From Candidatus Woesearchaeota archaeon (GTDB taxonomy: Archaea; Nanobdellota; Nanobdellia; Woesearchaeales; GW2011-AR4), in the NCBI GenBank assembly GCA_013330825.1, contig DUHN01000035.1, positions 4,166 through 16,035 on the forward strand: DNA of 11,870 bases, read 5' to 3'. The position numbers and the translations under genes are program-made. Positions 6,609 through 11,870 of the stretch are shown piece by piece (within the stretch, counting starts at the first letter, position 1; each line of letters starts with the position of its first letter). The notes beneath the pieces were generated by a model. It was not told where the DNA came from and did no database searches. It saw nothing but the letters and a program-made list of their open reading frames with translations.

Positions 6609-8243
6609 CTAATAATCCATCGGCGGCATGCCGCCCATCCCGCCGGCGCCCGGCGGCATTCCCGGGGCGCCGCCCTTGCCGGAGGAGGATTGGATGATGT
6701 CGTCTATCCTCAGCACCATCACCGCGACCTCCGAGGCGGACGAGACGGCCTGCACCTTGATCTTCAATGGCTCGATGACGCCCTTCTTCCAGGAATCCAT
6801 CACCTTGCCGGTGAAAACGTCGATGCCCGCCCACTTCATCTTCTTCGTGTGGGCTGCTTTCAGGTCGGTCATGGAGTCGATCGGGTCGAGCCCGGCGTTC
6901 TCCACCAGTGTTATGGGGATGATTTCCATCGCTTCGGCGAATGCCTGCACCGCAAGCTGCTCCCTTCCGGAAAGCGATTCCGCGTACTTGCGCAGGCCCA
7001 TGGACAGCTCAATCTCCGGCGCTCCTGCGCCGCCGACGACCTTGCCGTCCTTCAATGCCGCGATGACGTCGCCGATCGCGTCCGTCAGCGCCCGCTCGAT
7101 CTCAGCGGTGATGTGCTCCGTGCCTCCCCTGATGAGGAGGGTGACTGCCTTCGGGTTCTTGCACTCGCGGATGTAGGTGAACTCGGTGTCCCCCACCTTC
7201 ACTTCCTCCACCATGCCCGCGTGGCCCAGGTCCTCGGCGGAAAGGTCATGCAGGTTCGTGACGACTTTCCCGCCGGTGGCCTTCGCGATCTTCTTGATGT
7301 CGCTGTCCGAGACCCTCCGCACGGCATAGATGCCCCTCTTGGAGAGGAAATGCTGCGCCACGTCATCAATGCCCTTCTGGCAGACCAGCACGTTCGCGCC
7401 GGTGGCGGCGATCTTCTCCACCATATCCTTGAGCATCTTCTCCTCCTGGTCCAGGAATGCCTGGAGCTGGTCCGGGGAGGTGATCTCGATGTTCGCGTCG
7501 ATCTCCGTCTTCTTGATTTCTATCTCGCGGTTCAGCAGCACCATCTTCGCGTTCTTCACCACGCGCGGCATGCCGGCATGGACGCGCTCCTTCTCGAGTA
7601 CGATGCCCTTGACCAGCTCGGAATCCTCGGCAGAGCCGCCGGTGCGCTTCTCGATCTTGATGTTGTCCTTGTCGATCGTGCCGTCATCGTCCGCAACCAT
7701 CTTGACGGCTTTCACGGCCAGCGAGGCGAGCGTGTCCTTGGTGTACTCCGCGCCTTTGCCCGTCATCGCGGTCTGCGCGATGTTGATGAGCACGCTCTCG
7801 TCGCTGGGCTTGATGGTCTCCGCCATGTTCTCCAGAATCTCCAGCGCTTTTATGGACGCCATGCGGTATCCCCTGCTGATGACTGCGGGATGGACTTCCT
7901 TGTCCAGCAATGCCTCCGCGTTCTTCAGAAGCTCTCCGGCGATGACGACCGCGGTGGTCGTGCCGTCCCCGACCTCGTCTTCCTGGGTCTTGGCAACCTC
8001 GACCACCATCTTGGCAGCGGGATGCTCGACATTCATCTCTTTCAGGATGGTGACGCCGTCGTTTGTCACGGTGATGTCCCCCAGGGAATCGACGATCATC
8101 TTGTCCATGCCCTTCGGGCCCAGCGTTGTCCGCACAGTCTCCGCGACGAGCTTTGCCGCGGCGATGTTGTTGCGCTGCGCATCTCTGCCTATCGTCCGGG
8201 TCGCGCCCTCCGGAAGTATGAAAATCGGTTGCATCTGTGCCAT
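6609..8243 (-). CDS. ths: Thermosome (group II chaperonin) subunit
   Basis: This 544-aa protein is a subunit of the cytoplasmic ATP-driven double-ring chaperonin that folds proteins. Conserved ATPase elements are present: LGPKGMDKM (41-49), NDGVTIL (61-67), GDGTTT with catalytic Asp93 (92-97), Asp388 in the ALTDA helix, and [11 protein letters not shown] (404-414). The C-terminus ends in the Gly/Met-rich tail ([11 protein letters not shown]) that lines the ring cavity in this family. The chosen start, [14 protein letters not shown], matches family N-termini and is preceded by a Shine-Dalgarno AGGTGA; an in-frame ATG at 8294 would add 17 atypical residues and lies in the leader. The gene has its own TATA box, a leader of about 115 nt and a palindrome on the predicted transcription start, so heat-responsive control is plausible. 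Third codon positions are strongly GC-biased, unlike the neighbouring orphan genes, as expected for a highly expressed gene. Only one subunit gene is seen here; others may lie elsewhere. Confidence 0.97.
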   Translation of the reverse strand: MAQMQPIFILPEGATRTIGRDAQRNNIAAAKLVAETVRTTLGPKGMDKMIVDSLGDITVTNDGVTILKEMNVEHPAAKMVVEVAKTQEDEVGDGTTTAVVIAGELLKNAEALLDKEVHPAVISRGYRMASIKALEILENMAETIKPSDESVLINIAQTAMTGKGAEYTKDTLASLAVKAVKMVADDDGTIDKDNIKIEKRTGGSAEDSELVKGIVLEKERVHAGMPRVVKNAKMVLLNREIEIKKTEIDANIEITSPDQLQAFLDQEEKMLKDMVEKIAATGANVLVCQKGIDDVAQHFLSKRGIYAVRRVSDSDIKKIAKATGGKVVTNLHDLSAEDLGHAGMVEEVKVGDTEFTYIRECKNPKAVTLLIRGGTEHITAEIERALTDAIGDVIAALKDGKVVGGAGAPEIELSMGLRKYAESLSGREQLAVQAFAEAMEIIPITLVENAGLDPIDSMTDLKAAHTKKMKWAGIDVFTGKVMDSWKKGVIEPLKIKVQAVSSASEVAVMVLRIDDIIQSSSGKGGAPGMPPGAGGMGGMPPMDY

Positions 8244-8247
8244 TCTC

Positions 8248-8253
8248 TCACCT
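8248..8253 (-). promoter_or_regulatory. Shine-Dalgarno site of the thermosome gene
   Basis: The minus strand reads AGGTGA, 4 nt before the ATG at 8243. It is the clearest ribosome-binding site in the window and decides the start codon against the in-frame ATG at 8294. Confidence 0.75.
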
Positions 8254-8342
8254 TTGGTTTTTTTGTCGTAGTGTGCCGCGCCTTGTGCAGGCATCGAGCA
8301 TGCTGTCTATGTTGCAGTTCAAGAAACCCTAAACATGCCCCT

Positions 8343-8359
8343 GTTGACTTGACGTCAAC
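8343..8359. promoter_or_regulatory. 17-bp inverted repeat at the thermosome transcription start, candidate heat-shock operator
   Basis: GTTGAC-ttgac-GTCAAC has perfect 6-bp arms with a 5-bp spacer, and also contains the perfect decamer TTGACGTCAA (8349-8358). The TATA box at 8381-8388 predicts a transcription start near 8358, inside the repeat, so a bound protein would block initiation. The arm-N5-arm layout resembles operators of archaeal heat-shock repressors (HSR1 of Archaeoglobus, as I recall it), but the base sequence differs and the regulator is not in this window. Confidence 0.55.
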
Positions 8360-8380
8360 GCCCATGGGAGAGAGTGGTTT

Positions 8381-8388
8381 TATTTAAA
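8381..8388 (-). promoter_or_regulatory. TATA box for the thermosome gene
   Basis: The minus strand reads TTTAAATA, followed by AAAC. It lies 137 bp upstream of the start codon and just beyond the stop of the 283-aa gene, so the thermosome mRNA would carry a leader of about 115 nt, unlike the leaderless neighbours. Confidence 0.65.
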
Positions 8389-8401
8389 GATTACGGTAGG
8401 C

Positions 8402-9253
8402 TCACCTGTTTTTGACCAAACACGGGCTCCTTCTCCCATCAGATACCCTACTCTTCTTTGGGGCTGACTGTGACCCAGTGGGCGCTGCTCTGACCATTGC
8501 TGCGCTCGCCAACACAAGCGCATCATAAGGAGTGTCCAGACTTCCATTTCCTCCACGATGGTGTTCTGCCAATTCTGCGGCTGTGGAATGAATTTTGCAG
8601 TAGAGTGAACGAGCCACCCCTTTCCGGTTCCCATCTCCCTTGCCCCAGTACTTCTCTGCTTTCTGGAGGTAATCGAAGGCCCGATGGGGATCTTTGTGGT
8701 AGGGCTTATCGCCTTTAAGCAAAGGGGGGTCAAGAGCATCTGCCGCCAGCTGGAAATATGCGTCAGCGATTTCCGGATACAGGAACGCGACCCTGTCTTT
8801 GACATCAATACCGAGCGCTGATGCAAGACCCAGTGCTTTCTCCACGTGAGGAGCGGCATTTGCTGGGTTGTACACCTCATTCTTTCCTTTGCTCGAATGG
8901 GACTTGGCGACCTCGATGCTGTCCATGCACTCGCTGTACCTCTTCAGCATATCCAGCACGGATGCGGGATCCAATGCTCCATCGCCCGTCTTGCCAAGAT
9001 AGGCGCCTCCCCTCCGCCGCAAGCCGAGTTCCGGCATTCCCCGGATAAAATTCATGTAATCGGAAGCACCGAAACCGTTGGCGACTGCCGGCTCAGGCAA
9101 CTGCTTGAAGCCGGTTAGCAAGCTATCGAGAGAATCAGGAGAAAGCTGCTGCCTTGTCCCATCCCTCGTCTCCTGCATTATCCTTCCTTTCTCGTAACTG
9201 ACCCCTAATTTTTGAAGTATGACCAAATCTCCAATACCATACCCCTTGATCAT
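8402..9253 (-). CDS. Unrecognised 283-aa protein, probably helical
   Basis: I do not recognise this protein. It appears soluble, with no signal peptide or membrane segment. Residues about 135-235 look like consecutive amphipathic helices, in the style of TPR-like repeats: PHVEKALGLASALGI, AFLYPEIADAYFQLAADAL, PHRAFDYLQKAEKYW and GVARSLYCKIHSTAAELAEHH. The pairing of Ala/Leu positions and aromatic turns suits a helical-hairpin scaffold, but no repeat consensus is convincing. Residues 1-60 are mixed, and the last 25 residues are basic and likely flexible. The ATG at 9253 has a weak GGTG ribosome site 5 nt upstream; no clear TATA box is seen at the leaderless distance. The gene ends 14 bp before the thermosome TATA box. 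A role connected with the adjacent chaperonin gene is possible only by proximity; separate promoters argue against an operon. Confidence 0.68.
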   Translation of the reverse strand: MIKGYGIGDLVILQKLGVSYEKGRIMQETRDGTRQQLSPDSLDSLLTGFKQLPEPAVANGFGASDYMNFIRGMPELGLRRRGGAYLGKTGDGALDPASVLDMLKRYSECMDSIEVAKSHSSKGKNEVYNPANAAPHVEKALGLASALGIDVKDRVAFLYPEIADAYFQLAADALDPPLLKGDKPYHKDPHRAFDYLQKAEKYWGKGDGNRKGVARSLYCKIHSTAAELAEHHRGGNGSLDTPYDALVLASAAMVRAAPTGSQSAPKKSRVSDGRRSPCLVKNR

Positions 9254-9442
9254 TTTCGCACCATCCCGTCTTTAGTCTTATGGCTATCATGGCGTTGTGT
9301 AGTGAATCATTCCGGCATCCCCCTCTTTTTCATCCCTGCGCACCTGGCTCGCGTGCCGTAAGACTTATGGAAGGATTGGCGCCTAGAAGTAAGCGAAGTA
9401 CCAAAAAAACCAGAACCACCGTCGGGAGGATACTTCCATGGG

Positions 9443-9478
9443 AAAAGAAAATCAGCGCTTGTTAATAAATATTGCGCT
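9443..9478 (-). terminator. Terminator after the alpha/beta hydrolase gene
   Basis: On the minus strand, beginning at the stop codon, AGCGC and GCGCT form a 5-bp stem around a 15-nt AT-rich loop. This is followed within 2 nt by the U-rich tract TTTTCTTTT (9443-9451). The remaining 190 bp up to the 283-aa gene holds no gene I can support. Confidence 0.5.
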
Positions 9479-10398
9479 CACCCCCCGGCAGTCGCCGCCA
9501 GGCTGAAGTTCAAAGGCCTGAGCATGGAGTCGCAATAGCCGTGCCTGCACGAGGTGTCGTTGACCATGAGGAACAGCTTCGGGCTCTGCGCCTTGTCGAA
9601 GGTGACTGCGGCTGACTGCGGCTGCACGACCGTGTCCCGCACGCTGTGGATCATCGTGAACTTTCTCGGGGAGATGAGGGAGACGTAATTGTCCGGGTCG
9701 ACCGAGCGGACGAAGCGGTCCTTCCTCGCATCCCCCACGTCGCGGTAATGGAGCCCGGCGCTGCTGATGGCGACGACCCCTTTCATGCGGGCGTCGATGG
9801 CGCCGGCGATCATCGCCACCCTGCCGCCATAGCTTTCTCCGACGAGAATGACGCTGCCGGCGTCAACGCTCTGCCTCGTGCTCAGGACATCCGCTGCCAC
9901 GAGCGCGTCGATGATGGGCAGGTGCCAATAGGCGATGCTGCCTTCCGCGTAATTCCGGTAGTCCTCCTCGAGCGGAGGCAGCGATCCGCCGGTCTCCCCG
10001 GTGCCGCGCTGGTCGATGGTCAGGACGGCATAGCCAAGCGATGCGATTGCCCTCGCTACGGGCAGCTCGCTGCTCTTGTCCACGCCGGCCCCGGGAAGCA
10101 GCACCACGCCGGCCACTTTCCCGCTCTTTTTCGGCTCGAGCAGCAGGCCGTGGATCTCCGCCCCGGCGCTCTCGTAGACGATCCCGGTGATCGTGTAGTT
10201 CAGGTTATCCTCGTAGGGAAACTCGGTGTATTTCACCGTCTGCCGCTCAGGCAGTTTGAGCAGCCCTTCCGGGGTGAGGTAATCGGCCTGCTTGCGCATG
10301 GTCTTCGAGGCGAAATAGGCGGCCGCGGCAAGGGCGCTTAAAAGAATGATTGCCACGAGGGCGATGTGCACCTGCCTTTTCCTGATAGTGATGCTCAT
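9478..10398 (-). CDS. Membrane-anchored alpha/beta hydrolase
   Basis: This 306-aa protein has a basic N-terminus (IRKRQ) followed by one hydrophobic segment at about 11-30, so the catalytic domain is probably outside the cytoplasmic membrane, held by an uncleaved anchor. The domain is an alpha/beta hydrolase of the dienelactone hydrolase/S9-like esterase type. It shows an oxyanion-side loop LLPGAG (100-105), a DQRGTGET segment (129-136), the nucleophile elbow GESYGG with Ser189 (187-192), a probable acid Asp255 in SVRDTV and a probable catalytic His286 in CRHGYC. Two cysteines (284 and 289) bracket that histidine and could form a disulfide, which would fit an extracytoplasmic location. The start overlaps the stop of the upstream methyltransferase-kinase gene by 4 bp (ATGA), so the two are translationally coupled. 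The substrate (ester or peptide) cannot be told from sequence. Confidence 0.85.
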   Translation of the reverse strand: MSITIRKRQVHIALVAIILLSALAAAAYFASKTMRKQADYLTPEGLLKLPERQTVKYTEFPYEDNLNYTITGIVYESAGAEIHGLLLEPKKSGKVAGVVLLPGAGVDKSSELPVARAIASLGYAVLTIDQRGTGETGGSLPPLEEDYRNYAEGSIAYWHLPIIDALVAADVLSTRQSVDAGSVILVGESYGGRVAMIAGAIDARMKGVVAISSAGLHYRDVGDARKDRFVRSVDPDNYVSLISPRKFTMIHSVRDTVVQPQSAAVTFDKAQSPKLFLMVNDTSCRHGYCDSMLRPLNFSLAATAGG

Positions 10399-11594
10399 GA
10401 AATCATAATCTCCCTTTCGATGGCCCTGAACGCCTTCGCCCTTCCTTTTCCAGAGGGGGCGTTCTTGTACTCCCTCGCAAGGCCGATAAGATGCTCTTTA
10501 TCAATGTTTATGTTTTTCTCCCTGAGCATCCCGGTGAGGGCGGTGCCGATGAGGTACTGGCAGAATTGGGTGACATTGCCCGGCTTCAGCGCATGATGGG
10601 CACGCTCGAAGTCGAGCAGCACCGGCTTTCCTTCGCAGACGATGATGTGCTTGTGCGGCCGCTGCATCTCCTCCTTCATGATGCCCATGCCGTCGAGGAT
10701 TCTCATCTGTTCCATCACCATTTTGATCACCTTTCTTATGGTGCTCCCGGAAGACGACGCGATGAATCCGCCAATGAAGTCCCCCCCGATGAATTCCTCC
10801 ACAAGATACCGGTCCGTATGCGCGATGAGCCTCGGCCCGATGCCTTTCCTGTTGAGCTTCCCGAGCATCTCCGCCTCGTGCCTGATTTTCCCGACGGCCC
10901 TGCTCGAGGGATTGGCCACCTTGACCGCGACTTTCCTTCCCTTGAGCGTGCCGGCGTACACCAGGCCGCGCTTGCCCCTGGCATGGTATCCCATCCCGGA
11001 GATGCCCGCGCTGGAAAGCTCCCTTAGAAGGGGAGTCTTGGCGATCCTGTACACGAACAGGTCCTCGAAGAAATAATGCCGCTTCTCCAGCAATTCGAAG
11101 CCGAAGAGGTTTTCCCTGATGAACGCATCCACTTTTTCCTTCTTCGTGAGGGAGGAGAAGAGCAGCAGGATGATGCCTTTGTTTTCAAGATGGTCATTCG
11201 CCCCTTTCAGGAAGCGCTCAATGGTCTCATAGCCTTTCCTGCCGCCCTCCAGGGAGATGTCCCCCGGCTTCAGCTCTGCTGGCAGGTACGGCGGATTGAA
11301 GATGAGGGTGTCAAACACGGCGTGCCGTTTTCCCTTCCCGAATGCGGAAAACAGGTCAGACACGCGGCAGGTTATCTTTGGATGCCGGGCATTCCTCCTG
11401 CAGTACGCGATCGCTTCCCTGCTGATGTCGGTGGCGACAACGGACTCCACGCCCTCATGGTGCACGGCGGCGATGGCCTGGACGCCGGAGCCGGTGCCCA
11501 TGTCCAGCACTTTCCCGAAGGAGAGCTGCCGCACCCACTTCTCGAGCAGGGTGCTGTCCTCCTGCGGCTCGTAGACTGATTTGCAGCTTGGCAT
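10395..11594 (-). CDS. HemK2/Mtq2-like methyltransferase fused to an archaeal RIO/Bud32-like kinase (COG2112 type)
   Basis: Translated from the ATG at 11594 the protein has 399 aa in two parts. Residues 1-190 are a SAM-dependent methyltransferase with the VYEPQEDSTLL N-terminal signature, motif I DMGTGSG (31-37), ATDIS (54-58) and the catalytic NPPY (100-103). This combination marks HemK-family glutamine N5-methyltransferases, whose archaeal members modify the GGQ motif of release factor aRF1. Residues about 198-355 resemble the archaeal predicted protein kinase group COG2112, with VAVKV carrying Lys225, helix Glu240 in RHEAEML, RPHKHIIV (312-319) in the catalytic-loop position and LLDFERA (326-332) in place of DFG. 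The usual HxD aspartate is not evident (MKEEM), as I recall for this group. The frame stays open to 11798, but that extension is Cys/Arg/Ala-rich and covers GC-rich hairpins, so it is rejected. The promoter is unclear. Fusion suggests a shared target or regulation, by inference. Confidence 0.82.
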   Translation of the reverse strand: MPSCKSVYEPQEDSTLLEKWVRQLSFGKVLDMGTGSGVQAIAAVHHEGVESVVATDISREAIAYCRRNARHPKITCRVSDLFSAFGKGKRHAVFDTLIFNPPYLPAELKPGDISLEGGRKGYETIERFLKGANDHLENKGIILLLFSSLTKKEKVDAFIRENLFGFELLEKRHYFFEDLFVYRIAKTPLLRELSSAGISGMGYHARGKRGLVYAGTLKGRKVAVKVANPSSRAVGKIRHEAEMLGKLNRKGIGPRLIAHTDRYLVEEFIGGDFIGGFIASSSGSTIRKVIKMVMEQMRILDGMGIMKEEMQRPHKHIIVCEGKPVLLDFERAHHALKPGNVTQFCQYLIGTALTGMLREKNINIDKEHLIGLAREYKNAPSGKGRAKAFRAIEREIMIS

Positions 11595-11631
11595 TTTAGG
11601 ATACGGATTGTTTTGGGAAAAACCATCATGG

Positions 11632-11763
11632 CCGCCTTCGGCGGGAAAGAGTGGCGCGGCCCCCAGTGCTGCACGGGCCGCGCAGCATTGGCGCGCCTCA
11701 TCGATGCGCCGCGCGCTGCAGCATTGGGCGCGGCGCGTAACTGTCTCCGGCGCGCAGCGCCGG
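11632..11763. repeat. Cluster of four GC-rich hairpins
   Basis: Four inverted repeats with perfect arms follow one another: CCGCC-ttc-GGCGG (11632-11644); a 9-bp arm pair GCGCGGCCC/GGGCCGCGC with a 12-nt loop (11654-11683); a 9-bp arm pair GCGCCGCGC/GCGCGGCGC with a 13-nt loop (11706-11736); and CCGGCGC-gca-GCGCCGG (11747-11763). The two middle loops share related bases (AGTGCTGCA and GCTGCAGCATTGG), and GCAGCATTGG occurs twice as a direct repeat (11682 and 11718 regions). Nothing here looks coding on either strand. It could be a palindromic repeat element, a structured RNA, or the 5' leader/upstream region of the methyltransferase-kinase gene. Confidence 0.6.
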
Positions 11764-11780
11764 CGATGAAGCGTAATGCC

Positions 11781-11788
11781 AAAAACAA
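11781..11788 (-). terminator. Possible U-rich terminator of the RNA-like segment
   Basis: The minus strand reads TTGTTTTT, about 13 nt after the end of the tRNA-like 3' sequence. It is the kind of tract expected after an archaeal RNA gene. Its meaning depends on whether that RNA gene is real. Confidence 0.3.
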
Positions 11789-11801
11789 CCCAATGCAAAC
11801 A

Positions 11802-11823
11802 CGGACTCGGCGGGATTCAAACC
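11802..11823 (-). other. tRNA 3'-end-like sequence (T-arm and acceptor strand)
   Basis: The minus strand reads GGTTTGAATCCCGCC followed by GAGTCCG, which looks like a T-loop, the 3' T-stem strand, a 7-nt acceptor strand and a discriminator G. Against a normal tRNA: the nearly invariant C56 would be T, the 5' T-stem strand (ATTGG) does not pair with CCCGC, and the 70 nt upstream inside the window show no D-arm or anticodon arm but a long hairpin. It may be the 3' exon of a tRNA with an intron in the T-arm, a tRNA fragment left at an integration site, or a chance match. The window ends too soon to tell. Confidence 0.25.
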
Positions 11824-11826
11824 AAT

Positions 11827-11864
11827 CTTTTCTTTCGCCTTCCCTTCGGTCAGGCAAAGAAAAG
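11827..11864. repeat. 13-bp-stem hairpin
   Basis: The left arm 11827-11840 and right arm 11852-11864 pair over 13 bp (CTTTTCTTT and GCCT against AGGC and AAAGAAAAG) with one bulged C at 11836 and an 11-nt loop. It sits 3 nt from the tRNA-like 3' sequence. No T-run follows on the plus strand, so it is not a standard terminator. On the minus strand it would be the segment just upstream of the tRNA-like T-arm, in keeping with an intron or leader structure. Confidence 0.55.
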
Positions 11865-11870
11865 CTTGAC

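Noticed and set aside
8244..8294. 17-residue N-terminal extension of the thermosome
   Set aside because: The ATG at 8243 has a strong AGGTGA site and gives the family N-terminus; the extension is in the leader and is atypical.
6540..8387. 615-aa plus-strand open frame opposite the thermosome
   Set aside because: It is an antisense shadow of a highly GC-biased gene; its translation is His/Arg/Leu/Asp-rich with no domain.
4128..8468. Shared SAPKKS sequence near the C-termini of the 793-aa and 283-aa proteins
   Set aside because: The hexapeptide is coded by different codons, lies in low-complexity basic tails, and no surrounding similarity is seen; most likely chance.
9280..9465. 61-aa plus-strand open frame in the gap between the 283-aa gene and the hydrolase
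   Set aside because: It has no TATA box or ribosome site and an irregular composition, and it overlaps the hydrolase terminator.
11595..11798. 68-residue N-terminal extension of the methyltransferase-kinase frame
   Set aside because: The extension is Cys/Arg/Ala-rich, covers the GC-rich hairpins, and lies before the conserved family start MPSCKSVYEPQEDS.
1..11870. CRISPR array, transposase or toxin-antitoxin pair
   Set aside because: I saw no regularly spaced repeats, no transposase-like frame, and no pair of small overlapping genes with such motifs on either strand.

Overview
The window reads as archaeal chromosome. The evidence is a group II chaperonin (thermosome) subunit, an archaeal RibL-type FAD synthetase, a diphthamide-synthesis (Dph6) domain, an archaeal HemK2/Mtq2-like methyltransferase, an archaeal RIO/Bud32-like kinase, and TATA boxes placed so that several transcripts would start at or next to the start codon (leaderless). 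The unusual domain fusions and several unrecognised genes would suit a small-genome (DPANN-like) archaeon, but that placement is only an inference.

Layout: all recognised genes except one lie on the minus strand. Reading rightward: a homocysteine S-methyltransferase family protein (21-929, minus); a divergent 176-bp promoter region with a palindrome; an unrecognised 133-aa protein (1106-1507, plus); a 702-residue fusion of glutamine-dependent asparagine synthetase with the diphthine-ammonia ligase Dph6 (1517-3625, minus); ribL (3699-4112, minus), 12 bp downstream of a 793-residue protein with a long Pro/Ser-rich region and a C-terminal serine beta-lactamase-like domain (4125-6506, minus); the thermosome gene (6609-8243, minus) with a 115-nt leader and a palindrome on its predicted transcription start; an unrecognised, mostly helical 283-aa protein (8402-9253, minus); then a two-gene operon with a 4-bp ATGA overlap, made of a methyltransferase-kinase fusion (10395-11594) and a membrane-anchored alpha/beta hydrolase (9478-10398).

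The right end (11595-11870) has no convincing gene. It holds four perfect GC-rich hairpins in a row, a U-rich tract, a sequence resembling the 3' end of a tRNA on the minus strand, and a 13-bp-stem hairpin.

No complete new multi-gene system such as a defence island or CRISPR locus is visible. The most notable items are two domain fusions (AsnB-Dph6 and methyltransferase-kinase), the large orphan protein with the beta-lactamase-like fold, the thermosome operator candidate, and the structured right-hand end. The recognised genes serve translation-factor modification (diphthamide on EF2; probable release-factor methylation), amino-acid and flavin cofactor synthesis, and protein folding.
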